64,000 nucleotides of DNA from Streptomyces sp. NBC_01454 (GTDB lineage Bacteria; Actinomycetota; Actinomycetes; Streptomycetales; Streptomycetaceae), in the NCBI RefSeq assembly GCF_036227565.1, contig NZ_CP109460.1:620001-684000 (forward strand), read 5' to 3'. Position numbers and translations under genes: made by a program. Positions within the stretch are counted from its first letter, which is position 1, and every line of letters begins with the position of its first letter. Positions 45,308 through 55,440 of this stretch are shown here, piece after piece. The notes beneath the pieces are model-generated. The model made no database searches. It worked only from the letters and a program-made list of their open reading frames with translations, and was not told the DNA's origin.

Positions 45308-45401
45308 GTCCGTCTCCTTCGTTCAATGGGCTTGCGTCGGCTTCCGCGTGCTGCGGAATCCGGAGGTGATCGCCCTGGTCCGGAGACGCGCTACACAGCA
45401 A

Positions 45402-45430
45402 GGACGCCCGTGAATGCGACACGGGCGTCC
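45402..45430 (-). terminator. Hairpin terminator between the carboxypeptidase and the cold-shock gene
   Basis: GGACGCCCGTG and CACGGGCGTCC form a perfect 11-bp stem with a 7-base loop, ~170 bases past the minus-strand carboxypeptidase stop and upstream of the cold-shock gene start. Confidence 0.75.
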
Positions 45431-45600
45431 GGCACTTCGGAACCACGACAGCTGATCAGGACGCTACACCGAGCAACGCCCGGCGGGCCGCACAACCATG
45501 ACGGACGCGTCGCCCTTCACCGGCCAAGGCCATCGCACGTCCTCCGTATCCCTGACCGATCGGACGGGTGTGCGACACCCCGGCGGTGCGGGCGGCGGCC

Positions 45601-46878
45601 TCAGCCGGTCTCCACGGTCTCGGCCTCGCGCTCGGCCTCCCCCTCGGCCTTCCGCGCGCTCTCGCTCTCGCGCAGCTTGCGATGGCGCCACCACGCCCCG
45701 GTGCCGAGGCCGGCGAGGGCGATGACGCCGACGGCCGACAGCATCCACCAGTAACGCCCCTGCCATCCGGCATCCGTCGGCGCCACCGCCGCCTTGTGCA
45801 GGGACATTCCGGGCCCCTGCCGATGGGCGGCATGCTCCGAGCCGCCGTCGGCGTCGCCGGGCGTCAAGGCGGGGAGCGCACCGACGGCCGCCGTGTGCGG
45901 CGCCGCCTCGAATCCCCAGTCCAGCAGGGTGCGGGTCTCCTCGTAGACCGCGTTCGGGGCGCCGGACTGCGGGTTCATGACGGTGACCAGCAGTGTCCGG
46001 CCGCCGCGCCGGGCGGCGGCGATCAGGGTGTTGCCGGCATGGGTCGTGTAGCCGTTCTTCACGCCGATCAGCCCGTCGTACGGCCTGACGCCGTGTGAGC
46101 CGACCAACAGCCGGTTGGTGTTCTGGATGCCGAACGAGTCCGGGCCGCCGTCCTGCGGAAGCTGTGCCTCCTTGGTCGCGGCGAAGTGGGCGAAGTCCGG
46201 GTTGTGCAGACCGGCCCGCCCGAAGAGCGTCAGGTCGTAGGCGGAGGAGACCTGGCCCGGCGTGTCGAACCCGTCGGCCGACGCCACCCGGGTGTCGCGG
46301 GCGCCGAGACGGTGCGCGGTCTCCTGCATGTCGTCGATGGTCTTGTTCCACCCGCCGTTCATGGCGGCCAGGGTGTGGACGGCGTCGCTGCCGGAGCGCA
46401 GGAAGACGCCGCGCCACAGGTCATCGACGTGGTAGGGCATGTCCTCCCTGAGGCCGGCGAGCGAACTCCCGGACTCGATACCGGACAGGTCCTCCAGCGA
46501 GACGGTGTGCACCTCTCCCTGCGCGAACTTCGGCAGCACCGTCACGGCGAAGAGCGTCTTGAGGGTGCTGGCGGGCGGCAGTGGCCGGTGGGCGTTCTTG
46601 GCCGCGAGGACCTTGCCGCTCGCCAGGTCCGTCACCATCCAGGACAGGGCGGAGACCTCCGGTGGCTCGGGCACCTCCGCCCTGGGCAGGAACTGCACGC
46701 CGCGCCGGTCCAGCCGGTACTCGGCGGCGGCCGGATCGGCCAGGTGCACTCCGGGCCGCAGGTCGTCGATGCCGTTCGGACCATCGGCGGCTGCCTGACC
46801 GGGCACGGCCCACAGGCCGGCGGCACAAAGAGTGGCTGCGGTGGCGACTCTGACGGGGGCCCAACTCACGCTAGACAT
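45601..46878 (-). CDS. D-Ala-D-Ala carboxypeptidase (S11, class C low-MW PBP-like)
   Basis: 425 aa from ATG 46878. A signal peptide (TAATLCAAGLWAVPGQAAAD) and a C-terminal membrane anchor (YWWMLSAVGVIALAGLGTGA) frame an S11 domain. SxxK is PASTLKTLF (Ser104, Lys107); the SxN motif is SGSDAV (Ser-Gly-Ser instead of SxN) and the KTG motif is VKNGYTT (Thr replaced by Asn). The substitutions are not usual for active enzymes, so activity should be questioned. Confidence 0.88.
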   Translation of the reverse strand: MSSVSWAPVRVATAATLCAAGLWAVPGQAAADGPNGIDDLRPGVHLADPAAAEYRLDRRGVQFLPRAEVPEPPEVSALSWMVTDLASGKVLAAKNAHRPLPPASTLKTLFAVTVLPKFAQGEVHTVSLEDLSGIESGSSLAGLREDMPYHVDDLWRGVFLRSGSDAVHTLAAMNGGWNKTIDDMQETAHRLGARDTRVASADGFDTPGQVSSAYDLTLFGRAGLHNPDFAHFAATKEAQLPQDGGPDSFGIQNTNRLLVGSHGVRPYDGLIGVKNGYTTHAGNTLIAAARRGGRTLLVTVMNPQSGAPNAVYEETRTLLDWGFEAAPHTAAVGALPALTPGDADGGSEHAAHRQGPGMSLHKAAVAPTDAGWQGRYWWMLSAVGVIALAGLGTGAWWRHRKLRESESARKAEGEAEREAETVETG

Positions 46879-47058
46879 GTGGCCCACGCTAAAAACGACC
46901 CGGGCGTGGCGCCGTCTGGCATACGCCATCCGATGTGCGGGGGCTCCATTGCCGTACGCGGAGGGCCGGGGCCGGTGGGCCTAGAGCGGTGGGCCGGGGC
47001 CGGCGGGCCGGGGCCGGCGGTCGCCCCGCCGGTCCCGGCCCGCGCGGCCGTATCCCGG

Positions 47059-47925
47059 TTACCAGATCGCGTCGACCCACTCCGGGTGGTCGACGAACGG
47101 GTTCCGGTTGTGCTGGTACTTGTCGAATATCACCTGGTTGCGGTGCTTCTCGAAGGAGTCCGGCGGGTCCTGCTTGCTCCACTGCTTCAGGACGGAGAGC
47201 TTGCCGATGTGCGGCGCGGTGCCGTTGTCGACCTTGTCGTTGGGCTCCAGGTCCGGGAATCCGTCGCCGCCGTCGTAGCGGACGGCCATGTAGAGGATCA
47301 TGCGGGCGACATCGCCCTTGACCGCGTCACGGGGCTCGAAGGAGTCGTCGTCGGTGAAATTGCCCGGCGCCCCGGGAACCGCCTCACCGCCCTTGTCGAA
47401 GTCCTTGTCGCCACGGGCTCCGTTGACGGAGACCTCGGCCGGGCGCAGATGGTGGAGGTCGGTGCCGGGGCCGGTGTCGGTACCGAAGTCGCCGTGGGAC
47501 TTCGCCCAGACGTGTTCGCGGTTCCAGTCGTCCGCGCCGCCGCCGTGGGCGTCCTTGCTCGCCGAGCGGCCGGAGTACAGCAGAATCACGTTCGCGCTGT
47601 TCGCCGGGTCCTGGTCGGTGTCCTTGAGGGCGTCCCAGACCTCGTCATACGTCAGTTTTCCGGTCTGGGTGGTGCTGATGATCCGGTGCAGTGAATCCTT
47701 GAGCGCCTGGCCGGTCTTGCCGAGGGCGTCCTTGTAGTACGTCTCGTCGTCCGCGCGAAGGGCACGGGACGGGTGCGAAGCGAGGGGCGCGGCAGCGGTG
47801 GGCCGGTGTACGGCTTCAGTGGCCGTCGCACTGGCCGGGATCTGTGCGACCACCGCCGTCACTACCGTGCCGATGGCGAGAGCCAGTCCGATACGGGCGC
47901 GACGGGTCACGCGAGTGGTGTCCAC
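47059..47925 (-). CDS. Secreted endonuclease I-family nuclease
   Basis: 288 aa from GTG 47925 (GGAGAGGA upstream). Signal peptide IGLALAIGTVVTAVVA. The endonuclease I (EndA/NucM) core WNREHVWAKSHGDFG is followed by DLHHLRPAEVSVNGARGDKD. Such nucleases degrade extracellular DNA or RNA for nutrient recovery. Monocistronic. Confidence 0.9.
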   Translation of the reverse strand: MDTTRVTRRARIGLALAIGTVVTAVVAQIPASATATEAVHRPTAAAPLASHPSRALRADDETYYKDALGKTGQALKDSLHRIISTTQTGKLTYDEVWDALKDTDQDPANSANVILLYSGRSASKDAHGGGADDWNREHVWAKSHGDFGTDTGPGTDLHHLRPAEVSVNGARGDKDFDKGGEAVPGAPGNFTDDDSFEPRDAVKGDVARMILYMAVRYDGGDGFPDLEPNDKVDNGTAPHIGKLSVLKQWSKQDPPDSFEKHRNQVIFDKYQHNRNPFVDHPEWVDAIW

Positions 47926-48301
47926 GAAGGGTGTCCTCTCCCCGAATTGTGGCGTCGAGTCGCGAAATGTGGGGGCGCGACCCGCGCCGGCCGCTGGGAA
48001 ACACGGCCGCAGGCAGCCTTCCATCACGGGAATCAGCACGGCGTGAACAGTGGGAGAGGGTTATGTGCCCACTCCGTGACAATCACTGAATTCCCCCGAA
48101 ACCCCGGAAACCCCGGAAACACAGCACCTTTGCCGCTACCCCGTCAGGAGCGTATGGGCCAGGCGGTGTTCGGCCCGGAACACTCCGTACCGCTGCCCGG
48201 AGAGGGAAAGCGGCGGGCGCACGGAAACCCGCTCGGGACCTCCTCGTGCGGGAGGAAAGGCACTGCCGGGCGGGCGGGTTGGCGTCCCGCGCCGGCCGCT
48301 T
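47926..48301. other. Gap between endonuclease and methyltransferase genes
   Basis: About 375 bases with no supported gene; the promoter of the endonuclease gene lies near its start (47940-48070). Direct repeats of GGAAACCCC type occur at ~48095-48120. Confidence 0.4.
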
Positions 48302-48928
48302 TCAGGAATGCGGTTTGTCCCACACCAGTGCATAGCGCCACAGCAGATGGCGGCGGAAGCGGCTGCCCGGCAGCATGTCCCGCGCCGCGCGCCGGATCTC
48401 ACCCCAGGTCATGTCCGCGTCCTCCATCGGCATGCCCGACGGTGCGGACGTGCCGCCGTGGCGCCGGGCGAGGAGCCAGGCGGCGGGCACGCCCGCGCCG
48501 CTGATGAGCCAGTCCAGCGGCGTCCGGGTGCGCGCCAGGCCGATGACGACGAGGCGTCCGCCGGGTGCGAGCAGGGCGGCCATGCGGCGGACCGCGGCCG
48601 TGAACTCCAGGTGATGGAGGACGGCCACGGCGGAGAGGAAGTCGTACCCGCCCGGAAGGCCCTCGTCCGCCGTCATGAAATCCGCCTCGACAAACGCGGC
48701 GTTCGGGGACCGGGCACCGGCCTCGCGGGCCAGCCGGATCATCGCCGGCGAGCGGTCCACCCCGGTCACCTCGGGAACCCGCCGCGCGAGTTTGCGGGCC
48801 AGCAGGCCGTCGCCGCATCCGATGTCCAGCGCCCGGGCGCAGCCGTCCGGCACGGCACCGAGCACGAGCCGGTGATAGTGCACATTGTGATTCCAGTACG
48901 GGTTCGGGAGTTCTTCCGGGCTCGGCAT
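48302..48928 (-). CDS. SAM-dependent methyltransferase (UbiE-like)
   Basis: 208 aa from ATG 48928. Motif I ALDIGCGDGLLARKLARR, post-I VTGVDRSPAMI, then AVLHHLEF. The substrate is not indicated. Isolated gene. Confidence 0.85.
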   Translation of the reverse strand: MPSPEELPNPYWNHNVHYHRLVLGAVPDGCARALDIGCGDGLLARKLARRVPEVTGVDRSPAMIRLAREAGARSPNAAFVEADFMTADEGLPGGYDFLSAVAVLHHLEFTAAVRRMAALLAPGGRLVVIGLARTRTPLDWLISGAGVPAAWLLARRHGGTSAPSGMPMEDADMTWGEIRRAARDMLPGSRFRRHLLWRYALVWDKPHS

Positions 48929-49192
48929 GCGGCCACGGTAACGAGGCAACCGGCGCACTTTGGCCTTATCGGGTGAACTCACTCCCGGCTTGCAACCGGA
49001 CGGGCCCGGCCCGGCTTCCGAAGAACTGACACGTTGTTCACCGAATGCCCCGAATCCCGGAAACTCCCCGGAATCCCCTGATCCCGTCGAACCGTTTCGC
49101 ACCCCTCGCACCCTTCGACTGACCCCGTCGAAGCCCTCGACCGACCCTTTCGATCCCCCGAACCCTTCGGACCGTGAGTTGTGGAGGCCCTC

Positions 49193-49615
49193 ATGTCGCA
49201 GTTCCGCCCCACTCCCCCGCCGTACGGTGCCACGCCGGGCTATGTGCTCGCTCCCCCGCGCCCCGAGGAGCGTCTCGGTACGCCGGCGGCCGCGCAGCAG
49301 TGCCCGTCCGCGTACTCCGCAGACCCCGTTCTCCCGCCGCCCCGCCCGGAGGACCGGCTGCACTTCGGGCCGCTGCTCCCGCCGGACCGGCCGCCGGCTC
49401 CCCCGCGCCCCGCGGAGCAGCGGCAGGGGCCGGTGGCCATGCCCGACCGGCGGCGGCAGGAGCTCCAGGCCGCGCTGAGCGCGGCGGGCGTCGCTCCGGC
49501 GGACGCCGACCTGGCCGCACTGGCGGAGATCGCGAGCCTCGGCGACACCACGGTCGTCGCCGTCATCGGCTGGCTCGGGGCCGCCGCCCGGGCGTCCTGG
49601 CCGCGGGCGGTGTGA
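49193..49615 (+). CDS. Proline-rich hypothetical protein
   Basis: 140 aa from ATG 49193 (GGAGG six bases upstream). Residues 1-85 are low complexity (PRPEERL and PRPEDRLHFGPLLPP repeats); the C-terminal part QAALSAAGVAPADADLAALA is a small helix bundle. No known domain. It is convergent with the MurJ gene. Confidence 0.6.
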   Translation: MSQFRPTPPPYGATPGYVLAPPRPEERLGTPAAAQQCPSAYSADPVLPPPRPEDRLHFGPLLPPDRPPAPPRPAEQRQGPVAMPDRRRQELQAALSAAGVAPADADLAALAEIASLGDTTVVAVIGWLGAAARASWPRAV

Positions 49616-49633
49616 CGAAGGGCGCCGCCCCCG

Positions 49634-51412
49634 TCAGCGCAGACCGGGCAGGCTGCGCAGCTCGGCGATCTTCAGCATGCGGGCCAGGAGCACGAAGACC
49701 AGCGCCATGGTGAGAGCGCCGGCGGCCAGGGCCGGCACGGAGGTCCAGCCCGCCGGGACGGGCACACCGGAGCAGGTGTGGGCCACGAGCCGGCCCAGCA
49801 CGCCGGCCGCGGCCGCGGCGAGCGCCAACTTGCCGTAGGTGCGGCACAGCCGCCGGCCGTCGAGGCGGCCGGCGAGCCGGCGGCGCAGCAGCACCGCGGT
49901 GAGCAGCAGCCCCGTTCCGTAGGCGACGGCGTAGGCCGCGGCCATCCCGATGACCGCCCAACGGGTGGGCAGCCACAGGTGGCAGGCCGCGGCCAGGCCG
50001 ATGTTGACGACGGCGATGCACAGCGCCGCCCAGAACGGCGTACGGGTGTCCTCGAACGCGTAGAAGCCGCGCAGCAGCAGGTACTGGGCGGAGAACGGGA
50101 TCAGACCGAGCCCGAAGGCCTGGAGCATCTGCCCGGCGGGCACGGCCGACGCCGCGTCCCCGGCACCGTGCGCGAAGAGGAGTTGGGCGGTCTGCGGGCC
50201 GAGCGCGACGAAGAAGAAGGCCGCCGGGACGATGAGGACCCCGCTGATCCGCAGCCCGCGGGAGAGATCGGCGCGCAGGTCGTCCAGGCGGCGTTCGGCG
50301 ACCGCCCGGCTCATCCGTGGCAGCAGCGCGGTCACCAGCGAGACGGTGACGATCGACTGCGGCAGCAGCCAGATGCCCTGGGTGTAGTTGTAGGCGGTGT
50401 AACCGACGCCCCCGGTGGGACTTTGCTGGTCGGCGGCGCCGGCGAAGTGGGTGACGACGGTCATCGCGGCCAGGTTGGCGAGCACCAGCAGCAGCGTCCA
50501 CCGGGCGGCCCCGATGCTCTTGCGCAGACCGCTGCCGCGCCAGTCGAAGCGCGGCCGGAAGCGGAAGCCGGCGGCCCGCACGAAGGGGATCAGGGCCAGT
50601 CCCTGTACGGCGATCCCGCCCGTGGTGACGATGCCCAGGAAATCGACCTGGTCCGGGGTGATGTCCTCGATCCGGTCCGGGCCCGCCAGCAGGCCGACGT
50701 AGAGGCCGAACATCGTGATCAGCACGACGTTGTTGAGCACCGGTGTCCACATCATCGCGCCGAACTTGTTCCGGGCGTTGAGGACTTGGCCGAGGATGAA
50801 GAACAGGCCGTAGAAGAAGATCTGCGGCAGCAGAAAGCGGGCGAAGGCCACGGTGAGTTCGAAGGCGGCATGGTTCTTGGGGGTGTCGCTCGTGTAGACG
50901 GCGACGATCTGCGGCGCGGCCCAGACCGACAGCACGGTACCGACCGCGAGGACGCTCAGGACCAGGGTGACCAGGCGCTGTTCATAGGCGCGGCCGCCGT
51001 CCGGGTGCTCGGTCCTGGCCCGGACCAGCTGCGGCACCAGCACCGAGTTGAGCGCGCCGCCGATCATCAGCGTGTAGATGCTCATCGGGATGACGTTGGC
51101 CATGTTGTACGTGGTGGCGAGCAGTCCGGTACCGAGTGCGCCGGCCTGCAGCATCACGCGGATCAGCCCGGTGGCCCGGGAGGCCACGGTCCCCAGCGCC
51201 ATCAGGAGCGAGGAGCGCCGCAGCCCCGCGCCCGTGTCCGCGTCCTCCCTGGTAGCCGTGTCCTCCCCGGTGTCCGCGTCCTGCGCTCCGCCGGGCGCCG
51301 GCCGGCCGCCGGATATCTCTTCGCCCGCCGAGCGGTCCCCCGAGCGGTCCGGCAGACGCAGCGGCAGTGTGTCGTGCGGTGGATGTGGTGTGTGTGACGT
51401 CCCGTCCAGCAT
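49634..51412 (-). CDS. MurJ-family lipid II flippase paralogue
   Basis: 592 aa polytopic MOP-superfamily protein with 14 hydrophobic helices after a ~60-residue acidic disordered N-terminus (DADTGEDTATREDADTG). The MurJ core SSLLMALGTVASRATGLIRV, TYNMANVIPMSIYTLMIGGA and VLVPQLV is clear. The main actinobacterial MurJ carries a long cytoplasmic extension; this one does not, so it is probably a paralogue. It is convergent with the proline-rich gene. Confidence 0.9.
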   Translation of the reverse strand: MLDGTSHTPHPPHDTLPLRLPDRSGDRSAGEEISGGRPAPGGAQDADTGEDTATREDADTGAGLRRSSLLMALGTVASRATGLIRVMLQAGALGTGLLATTYNMANVIPMSIYTLMIGGALNSVLVPQLVRARTEHPDGGRAYEQRLVTLVLSVLAVGTVLSVWAAPQIVAVYTSDTPKNHAAFELTVAFARFLLPQIFFYGLFFILGQVLNARNKFGAMMWTPVLNNVVLITMFGLYVGLLAGPDRIEDITPDQVDFLGIVTTGGIAVQGLALIPFVRAAGFRFRPRFDWRGSGLRKSIGAARWTLLLVLANLAAMTVVTHFAGAADQQSPTGGVGYTAYNYTQGIWLLPQSIVTVSLVTALLPRMSRAVAERRLDDLRADLSRGLRISGVLIVPAAFFFVALGPQTAQLLFAHGAGDAASAVPAGQMLQAFGLGLIPFSAQYLLLRGFYAFEDTRTPFWAALCIAVVNIGLAAACHLWLPTRWAVIGMAAAYAVAYGTGLLLTAVLLRRRLAGRLDGRRLCRTYGKLALAAAAAGVLGRLVAHTCSGVPVPAGWTSVPALAAGALTMALVFVLLARMLKIAELRSLPGLR

Positions 51413-51482
51413 TCCGTCAATCTACGGGGAACCACGGGCGGGCCCTGGGCCCCGGCCGCCGGGAGGCGGGCCGCGCACGGGA

Positions 51483-52376
51483 CTACGTCACGGCGGGCAG
51501 CGGGCGGGCGCGGTCCGGGTCGAGGAGCGGGGCGAGCAGATCGCCGTGGCGGCCGAGGCGGGGAGCGATCTCACCGAAGAGAAAGGTGAGTTGCCGGGGA
51601 TCGGTGCAGCCGGCGATCTCGTCCCAGGTGACCGGGGCGGAGACGGTGGGGGTGTCGCGGGCCCGCAGGGTGTAGGCGGCCGCGGTGGTCTTGGCGGCGG
51701 CGTTCTGGGAGAAGTCGAGGAAGACCTTGCCGGGGCGCAGCGTCTTGGTCATCTTGTGCACGACCAGCTCCGGGAGGGCCGCCGCCGCCTCGACGGCGAG
51801 CGCCTTGGCGTAGGCGGTGGTCCGCTCGGCCGGGGTGGGCTCGACGGGCACGAGAAGGTGCAGGCCCTTGGCCCCGCTGGTCTTGGCGTGGACGTCCAGA
51901 CCGTCGGCCGCCAGCCGGTCGTGCAGCCACCGGGCCGCGATGCAGCACTCCACGACGGTGGCCGGGGCTCCGGGGTCGAGGTCGAGGACGAGCCGGTCGG
52001 CGATGCCCGGTGCCCGGGACGTCCACTGCGGGGTGTGCAGCTCGACGACCAGGTTCGCGGCCCAGACGAGCGAGGGGAGGTCCTGCAGCAGGACCTGGCG
52101 GGTGGGCCCGGACGTCGAATGGGGGACCTCGCACGTCTTCACCCAGGAGGGTGTGCCGGGCGGCACGTTCTTGGTGAAAAAGCGCTGGCCGTCCGGCCCG
52201 TCGGGGTAGCGCAGGAAGGACAGCGGCCGATCGCGGAGGTGGCTGAGCAGCGGCTCTGCGGTGGTGGTGCAGTAGTGCAGCACCTCACCCTTGGTGGTGC
52301 CGGTCCCCGGATAGAGGACCTTGTCCAGGTTGGTCAGGGAGAGGCGCCGCCCCTCCACGACCGTGATCGGCGACAT
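51483..52376 (-). CDS. LigD-type DNA polymerase/primase domain protein (NHEJ)
   Basis: 297 aa. Catalytic acidic motif VLDLDPGAP (DxD), KTSGAKGLHLLVP and the LSFLRYPDG start match the LigD polymerase (PolDom) family; there is no ligase or phosphoesterase domain. Divergent from the Ku gene with only 30 bases between starts, so both are probably coexpressed as an NHEJ module. Confidence 0.92.
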   Translation of the reverse strand: MSPITVVEGRRLSLTNLDKVLYPGTGTTKGEVLHYCTTTAEPLLSHLRDRPLSFLRYPDGPDGQRFFTKNVPPGTPSWVKTCEVPHSTSGPTRQVLLQDLPSLVWAANLVVELHTPQWTSRAPGIADRLVLDLDPGAPATVVECCIAARWLHDRLAADGLDVHAKTSGAKGLHLLVPVEPTPAERTTAYAKALAVEAAAALPELVVHKMTKTLRPGKVFLDFSQNAAAKTTAAAYTLRARDTPTVSAPVTWDEIAGCTDPRQLTFLFGEIAPRLGRHGDLLAPLLDPDRARPLPAVT

Positions 52377-52406
52377 ACCATGAGAATCCCACACAAGGGA
52401 TGAAAG

Positions 52407-53561
52407 ATGCGTTCTATCTGGAATGGATCGATATCGTTTGGCCTGGTCACCATCCCGGTGAAGACCTACAGCGCCACCGACCGCACCTCGTCGGTCTCCT
52501 TCGTGCGCATTCACGAGAAGGACGGTGCGCCGGTCCAGTACCGGAAGATCTGTGAGCTGGACGGCGAGGAGGTCCCGAACGAGGAGGTCGGCAAGGGCTA
52601 TCAGCCGCCCGGCGACGACACCATCGTGCCGATCACCGACGACGACCTGTCCCGGCTGCCGATGCCGACCGCCAAAACGCTCTCGATCCTGTCGTTCGTC
52701 GACCCCACCGGGATCGATCCGCTCCAGATGGACAAGTCCTACTACCTGGCGCCCAACGGAGCGGCCGCCGCCAAGCCGTACACGCTGCTGCGGGAGGCGC
52801 TGGAGCACCACCGCAAGGTCGCGATCGGCAAGGTGGCGATGCGGGGGCGGGAGTCGCTGGCGATGCTGCGGGCGCACGACGGGGCGCTGGTGATGCATCA
52901 GCTGCTGTGGCCGGATCAGATCCGGCCCGCCACCGACGTGGTGCCCGACGACGTCGAGATCCGCGAGAACGAGATGACGCTGGCCGAGACCCTGATGGAC
53001 TCCCTGGGCGAGCTGGATCCCGCCGAACTCCACGACGACTACCGCGAGGCCGTCGAGGAGCTGGTCGCCGCCAAGCTGGAGGGCGAGGAGCCGGCCGCCC
53101 CCGCCTCCGCCGCGTCCGGTGGCCAGGTCATCGATCTGACGGCGGCCCTGGAGAAGAGCGTGCAGGCGGCACGGGGCGGGGGCGGCGACACGACGTCGGA
53201 GCCGGCCTCCGTGACGCCCCTGCGGGGACGGAAGGCCGCGAAGAAGCGCACGGCGGGCTCGGGCGCCGCCAAGAAGAGCGGGACGACGAAGCAGGCCACG
53301 GCCCGCGAGACCGGCGCGACCGCCACGAAGAAGGCCCCCGCGAAGAAGACGGCGGCGGCGGCGGCGAAATCCTCGACCGCGCCGAAGGCCGCCGCGGGGC
53401 GGTCCACGGCCTCCCGCGGCACCGCGGCCGGCAGTTCCAAGAAGGCCGCGTCGAAAAGCACCGCAAAGACCGCAAAGAAAGCCGCCACCACGTCGGCCAC
53501 CAAGAAGGCCACTGCCAAGAAGACCGGGGCCAAGACGTCGCGCCGGCGGTCGCCCGCCTGA
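52407..53561 (+). CDS. ku: Ku protein (NHEJ) with a long Lys/Ala-rich tail
   Basis: 384 aa. The Ku core occupies ~1-250 (RSIWNGSISFGLVTIPVKTY, YYLAPNGAAAAKPYTLLREA). The remaining ~130 residues are Ala/Lys-rich, similar to histone-H1-like tails, likely DNA-binding. ATG 52407 follows AAGGGATG. Divergent from the LigD polymerase gene. Confidence 0.95.
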   Translation: MRSIWNGSISFGLVTIPVKTYSATDRTSSVSFVRIHEKDGAPVQYRKICELDGEEVPNEEVGKGYQPPGDDTIVPITDDDLSRLPMPTAKTLSILSFVDPTGIDPLQMDKSYYLAPNGAAAAKPYTLLREALEHHRKVAIGKVAMRGRESLAMLRAHDGALVMHQLLWPDQIRPATDVVPDDVEIRENEMTLAETLMDSLGELDPAELHDDYREAVEELVAAKLEGEEPAAPASAASGGQVIDLTAALEKSVQAARGGGGDTTSEPASVTPLRGRKAAKKRTAGSGAAKKSGTTKQATARETGATATKKAPAKKTAAAAAKSSTAPKAAAGRSTASRGTAAGSSKKAASKSTAKTAKKAATTSATKKATAKKTGAKTSRRRSPA

Positions 53562-53610
53562 AGAAGGTCCGGCGGATCTCGTTTGCTCTCGTCCTCTCCT
53601 CCTCGCTTAG

Positions 53611-54921
53611 ATGCCTGTGGTCAACGTCGGCGGTCCGGTCCGGCGAGGGGGGGCGGCGGGTATGGCGGGCAGGCGGGCGCTGGGGCGTCAATTCGGGTGG
53701 TTGTGGGCGGCGTATGCGGTCAGCGCGTACGGCTCGGGGTTCGGCTTCGGCGCGTTGCCCCTGATCGCGGTGCTGGTACTGCACTGCGGCCCGGCCCAGG
53801 TGGCGGCGCTGGCCGCCACGGGACGGGCCGTGGGAGCACTGGTCGCGGTGCCGCTCGGCCCCTGGGTGGAGTTCCGTCGCAAGCGGCCGGTCATGGTGGC
53901 GATGGATCTGACCCGCTGCGTGGCATTGCTGAGTGTCCCCGCCGCGTTCGCGCTCGGCCTGCTCAGCTTCGCCCAGCTCCTCCTCGTCTCGGTGGTCACC
54001 GCCGCGGCCGACATCGCGTTCAAGGCGGCCGGCGGCGCGTACCTCAAGGCGCTCGTGCCGCCGGCGGACCTGCTCGTCGCGAACGGCCGGTTCGAGTCCA
54101 CGACCTGGACCTCGACCACGGTCGGACCGCCGCTCGGCGGGGCCGCGATCGGACTGTTCGGCCCGGTGACGACCGTGGTGGCCGACGCGGTCAGCTATCT
54201 GCTCTCGGCGCTGGGCATCCGCGCCATCGGCGGGACGGAACCGCTCCCCGCGCGGACCGGTGCGGCACGGCTGCGCGCAGGCGACCTGCTGGCGGGCTGG
54301 CGCCACATCCTCAGCCACCCCGCGCTGCGCCCGCTGTTCGTCAACTCGATCGTGGTCAACGGCCTGATCATGGCCTCCCAACCGCTGCTCGCCGTACTGC
54401 TGCTGGGCCGCCTGGGATTCGCGCCCTGGCAGTACGGTCTCGCCTTCGCGGCCCCCTGCGTCGGCGGACTGATCGGCTCACGCCTGGCGCACCCCCTCGC
54501 GACGCGGTTCGGCCGGCACCGGGTACTGCGCACCTCCGGGGCGCTGCGCGCGTGCTGGCCGCTCGGCCTGGCGTTCGTCCAGCCCGGCGTCCCCGGGCTC
54601 GTCGTGATCATCGTCGTCCAACTCGGCGTGGTGACCTGCTGCGGCGTGTTCAACCCGCTGCTGGCGACGGCCCGGCTCGACCACACCGCCCCCGACCGGG
54701 TGGCGCGCACCCTGGCCGCGTGGTCGATCAGCAGCAGCGCCGCCATCGCGGCCGTGACCGCCCTCTGGGGTCTGCTGGCCGCCGTCACCGGCCTCCGTAC
54801 CGCGATCGCCGCCGCCGGCGTCCTCCTCCTGGCCACCCCGCTGCTGCTCCCGCGCCGCGAGAACGTGTCCCGGGACGAGCTCACCGACACCGGAGTCCAA
54901 GAAGCCGTCGATCCCGTCTGA
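53611..54921 (+). CDS. MFS transporter
   Basis: 436 aa with ~12 hydrophobic helices. The loop WVEFRRKRPVMV is the MFS motif A region. A DHA3-type exporter is likely; no substrate evidence. The start may be ATG 53611 or 53662. Confidence 0.8.
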   Translation: MPVVNVGGPVRRGGAAGMAGRRALGRQFGWLWAAYAVSAYGSGFGFGALPLIAVLVLHCGPAQVAALAATGRAVGALVAVPLGPWVEFRRKRPVMVAMDLTRCVALLSVPAAFALGLLSFAQLLLVSVVTAAADIAFKAAGGAYLKALVPPADLLVANGRFESTTWTSTTVGPPLGGAAIGLFGPVTTVVADAVSYLLSALGIRAIGGTEPLPARTGAARLRAGDLLAGWRHILSHPALRPLFVNSIVVNGLIMASQPLLAVLLLGRLGFAPWQYGLAFAAPCVGGLIGSRLAHPLATRFGRHRVLRTSGALRACWPLGLAFVQPGVPGLVVIIVVQLGVVTCCGVFNPLLATARLDHTAPDRVARTLAAWSISSSAAIAAVTALWGLLAAVTGLRTAIAAAGVLLLATPLLLPRRENVSRDELTDTGVQEAVDPV

Positions 54922-55002
54922 GGCGGAGCTTTCGTGCAGGGGCCGGCAGCATCGGGGCCGTCGGGCCGACTCCCGCATGGGCACCCGTTCTAGAGTCTGG
55001 GT

Positions 55003-55377
55003 ATGGCTTCAGACGAGGGGACCACCCGCATCGACAGCTGGATCTGGTCCGTACGGCTCACCAAGACGCGCTCGCTGGCCGCGGCGGCGTGCCGCGCCGG
55101 ACACGTCCGGGTCAACGGGGAACGGGTGAAGCCGGCGCACGGTGTGCACAACGGCGACGAGGTGCGGCTGCGGCACGCGGGCCGGGAGCGGATCGTGGTG
55201 GTCGCGCGGCTGGTGCGCAAGCGGGTGGGCGCGGCCATCGCCGCGGAGTGCTACGTCGACAACTCCCCACCGGCCCCGCCGCGCGAGGAGGTTGCGGTGA
55301 TCGCACACCGCGACCGCGGCGCCGGACGCCCCACCAAACGCGAACGCCGCGAGATCGACGAGCTGCGCGGCCGCTGA
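55003..55377 (+). CDS. S4-domain RNA-binding protein (Hsp15-like)
   Basis: 124 aa. The S4 domain is IDSWIWSVRLTKTRSLAAAA, then CRAGHVRVNGERVKPAHGVHNGDEV. Hsp15-like proteins recycle stalled 50S subunits. Monocistronic, convergent with the YchJ gene. Confidence 0.85.
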   Translation: MASDEGTTRIDSWIWSVRLTKTRSLAAAACRAGHVRVNGERVKPAHGVHNGDEVRLRHAGRERIVVVARLVRKRVGAAIAAECYVDNSPPAPPREEVAVIAHRDRGAGRPTKRERREIDELRGR

Positions 55378-55440
55378 GGGCCGGGTCCGCGGAACACCGG
55401 GCTCCGGCCGCCGGGCGACCGGGCCCCGCGGCCCCCGTTC

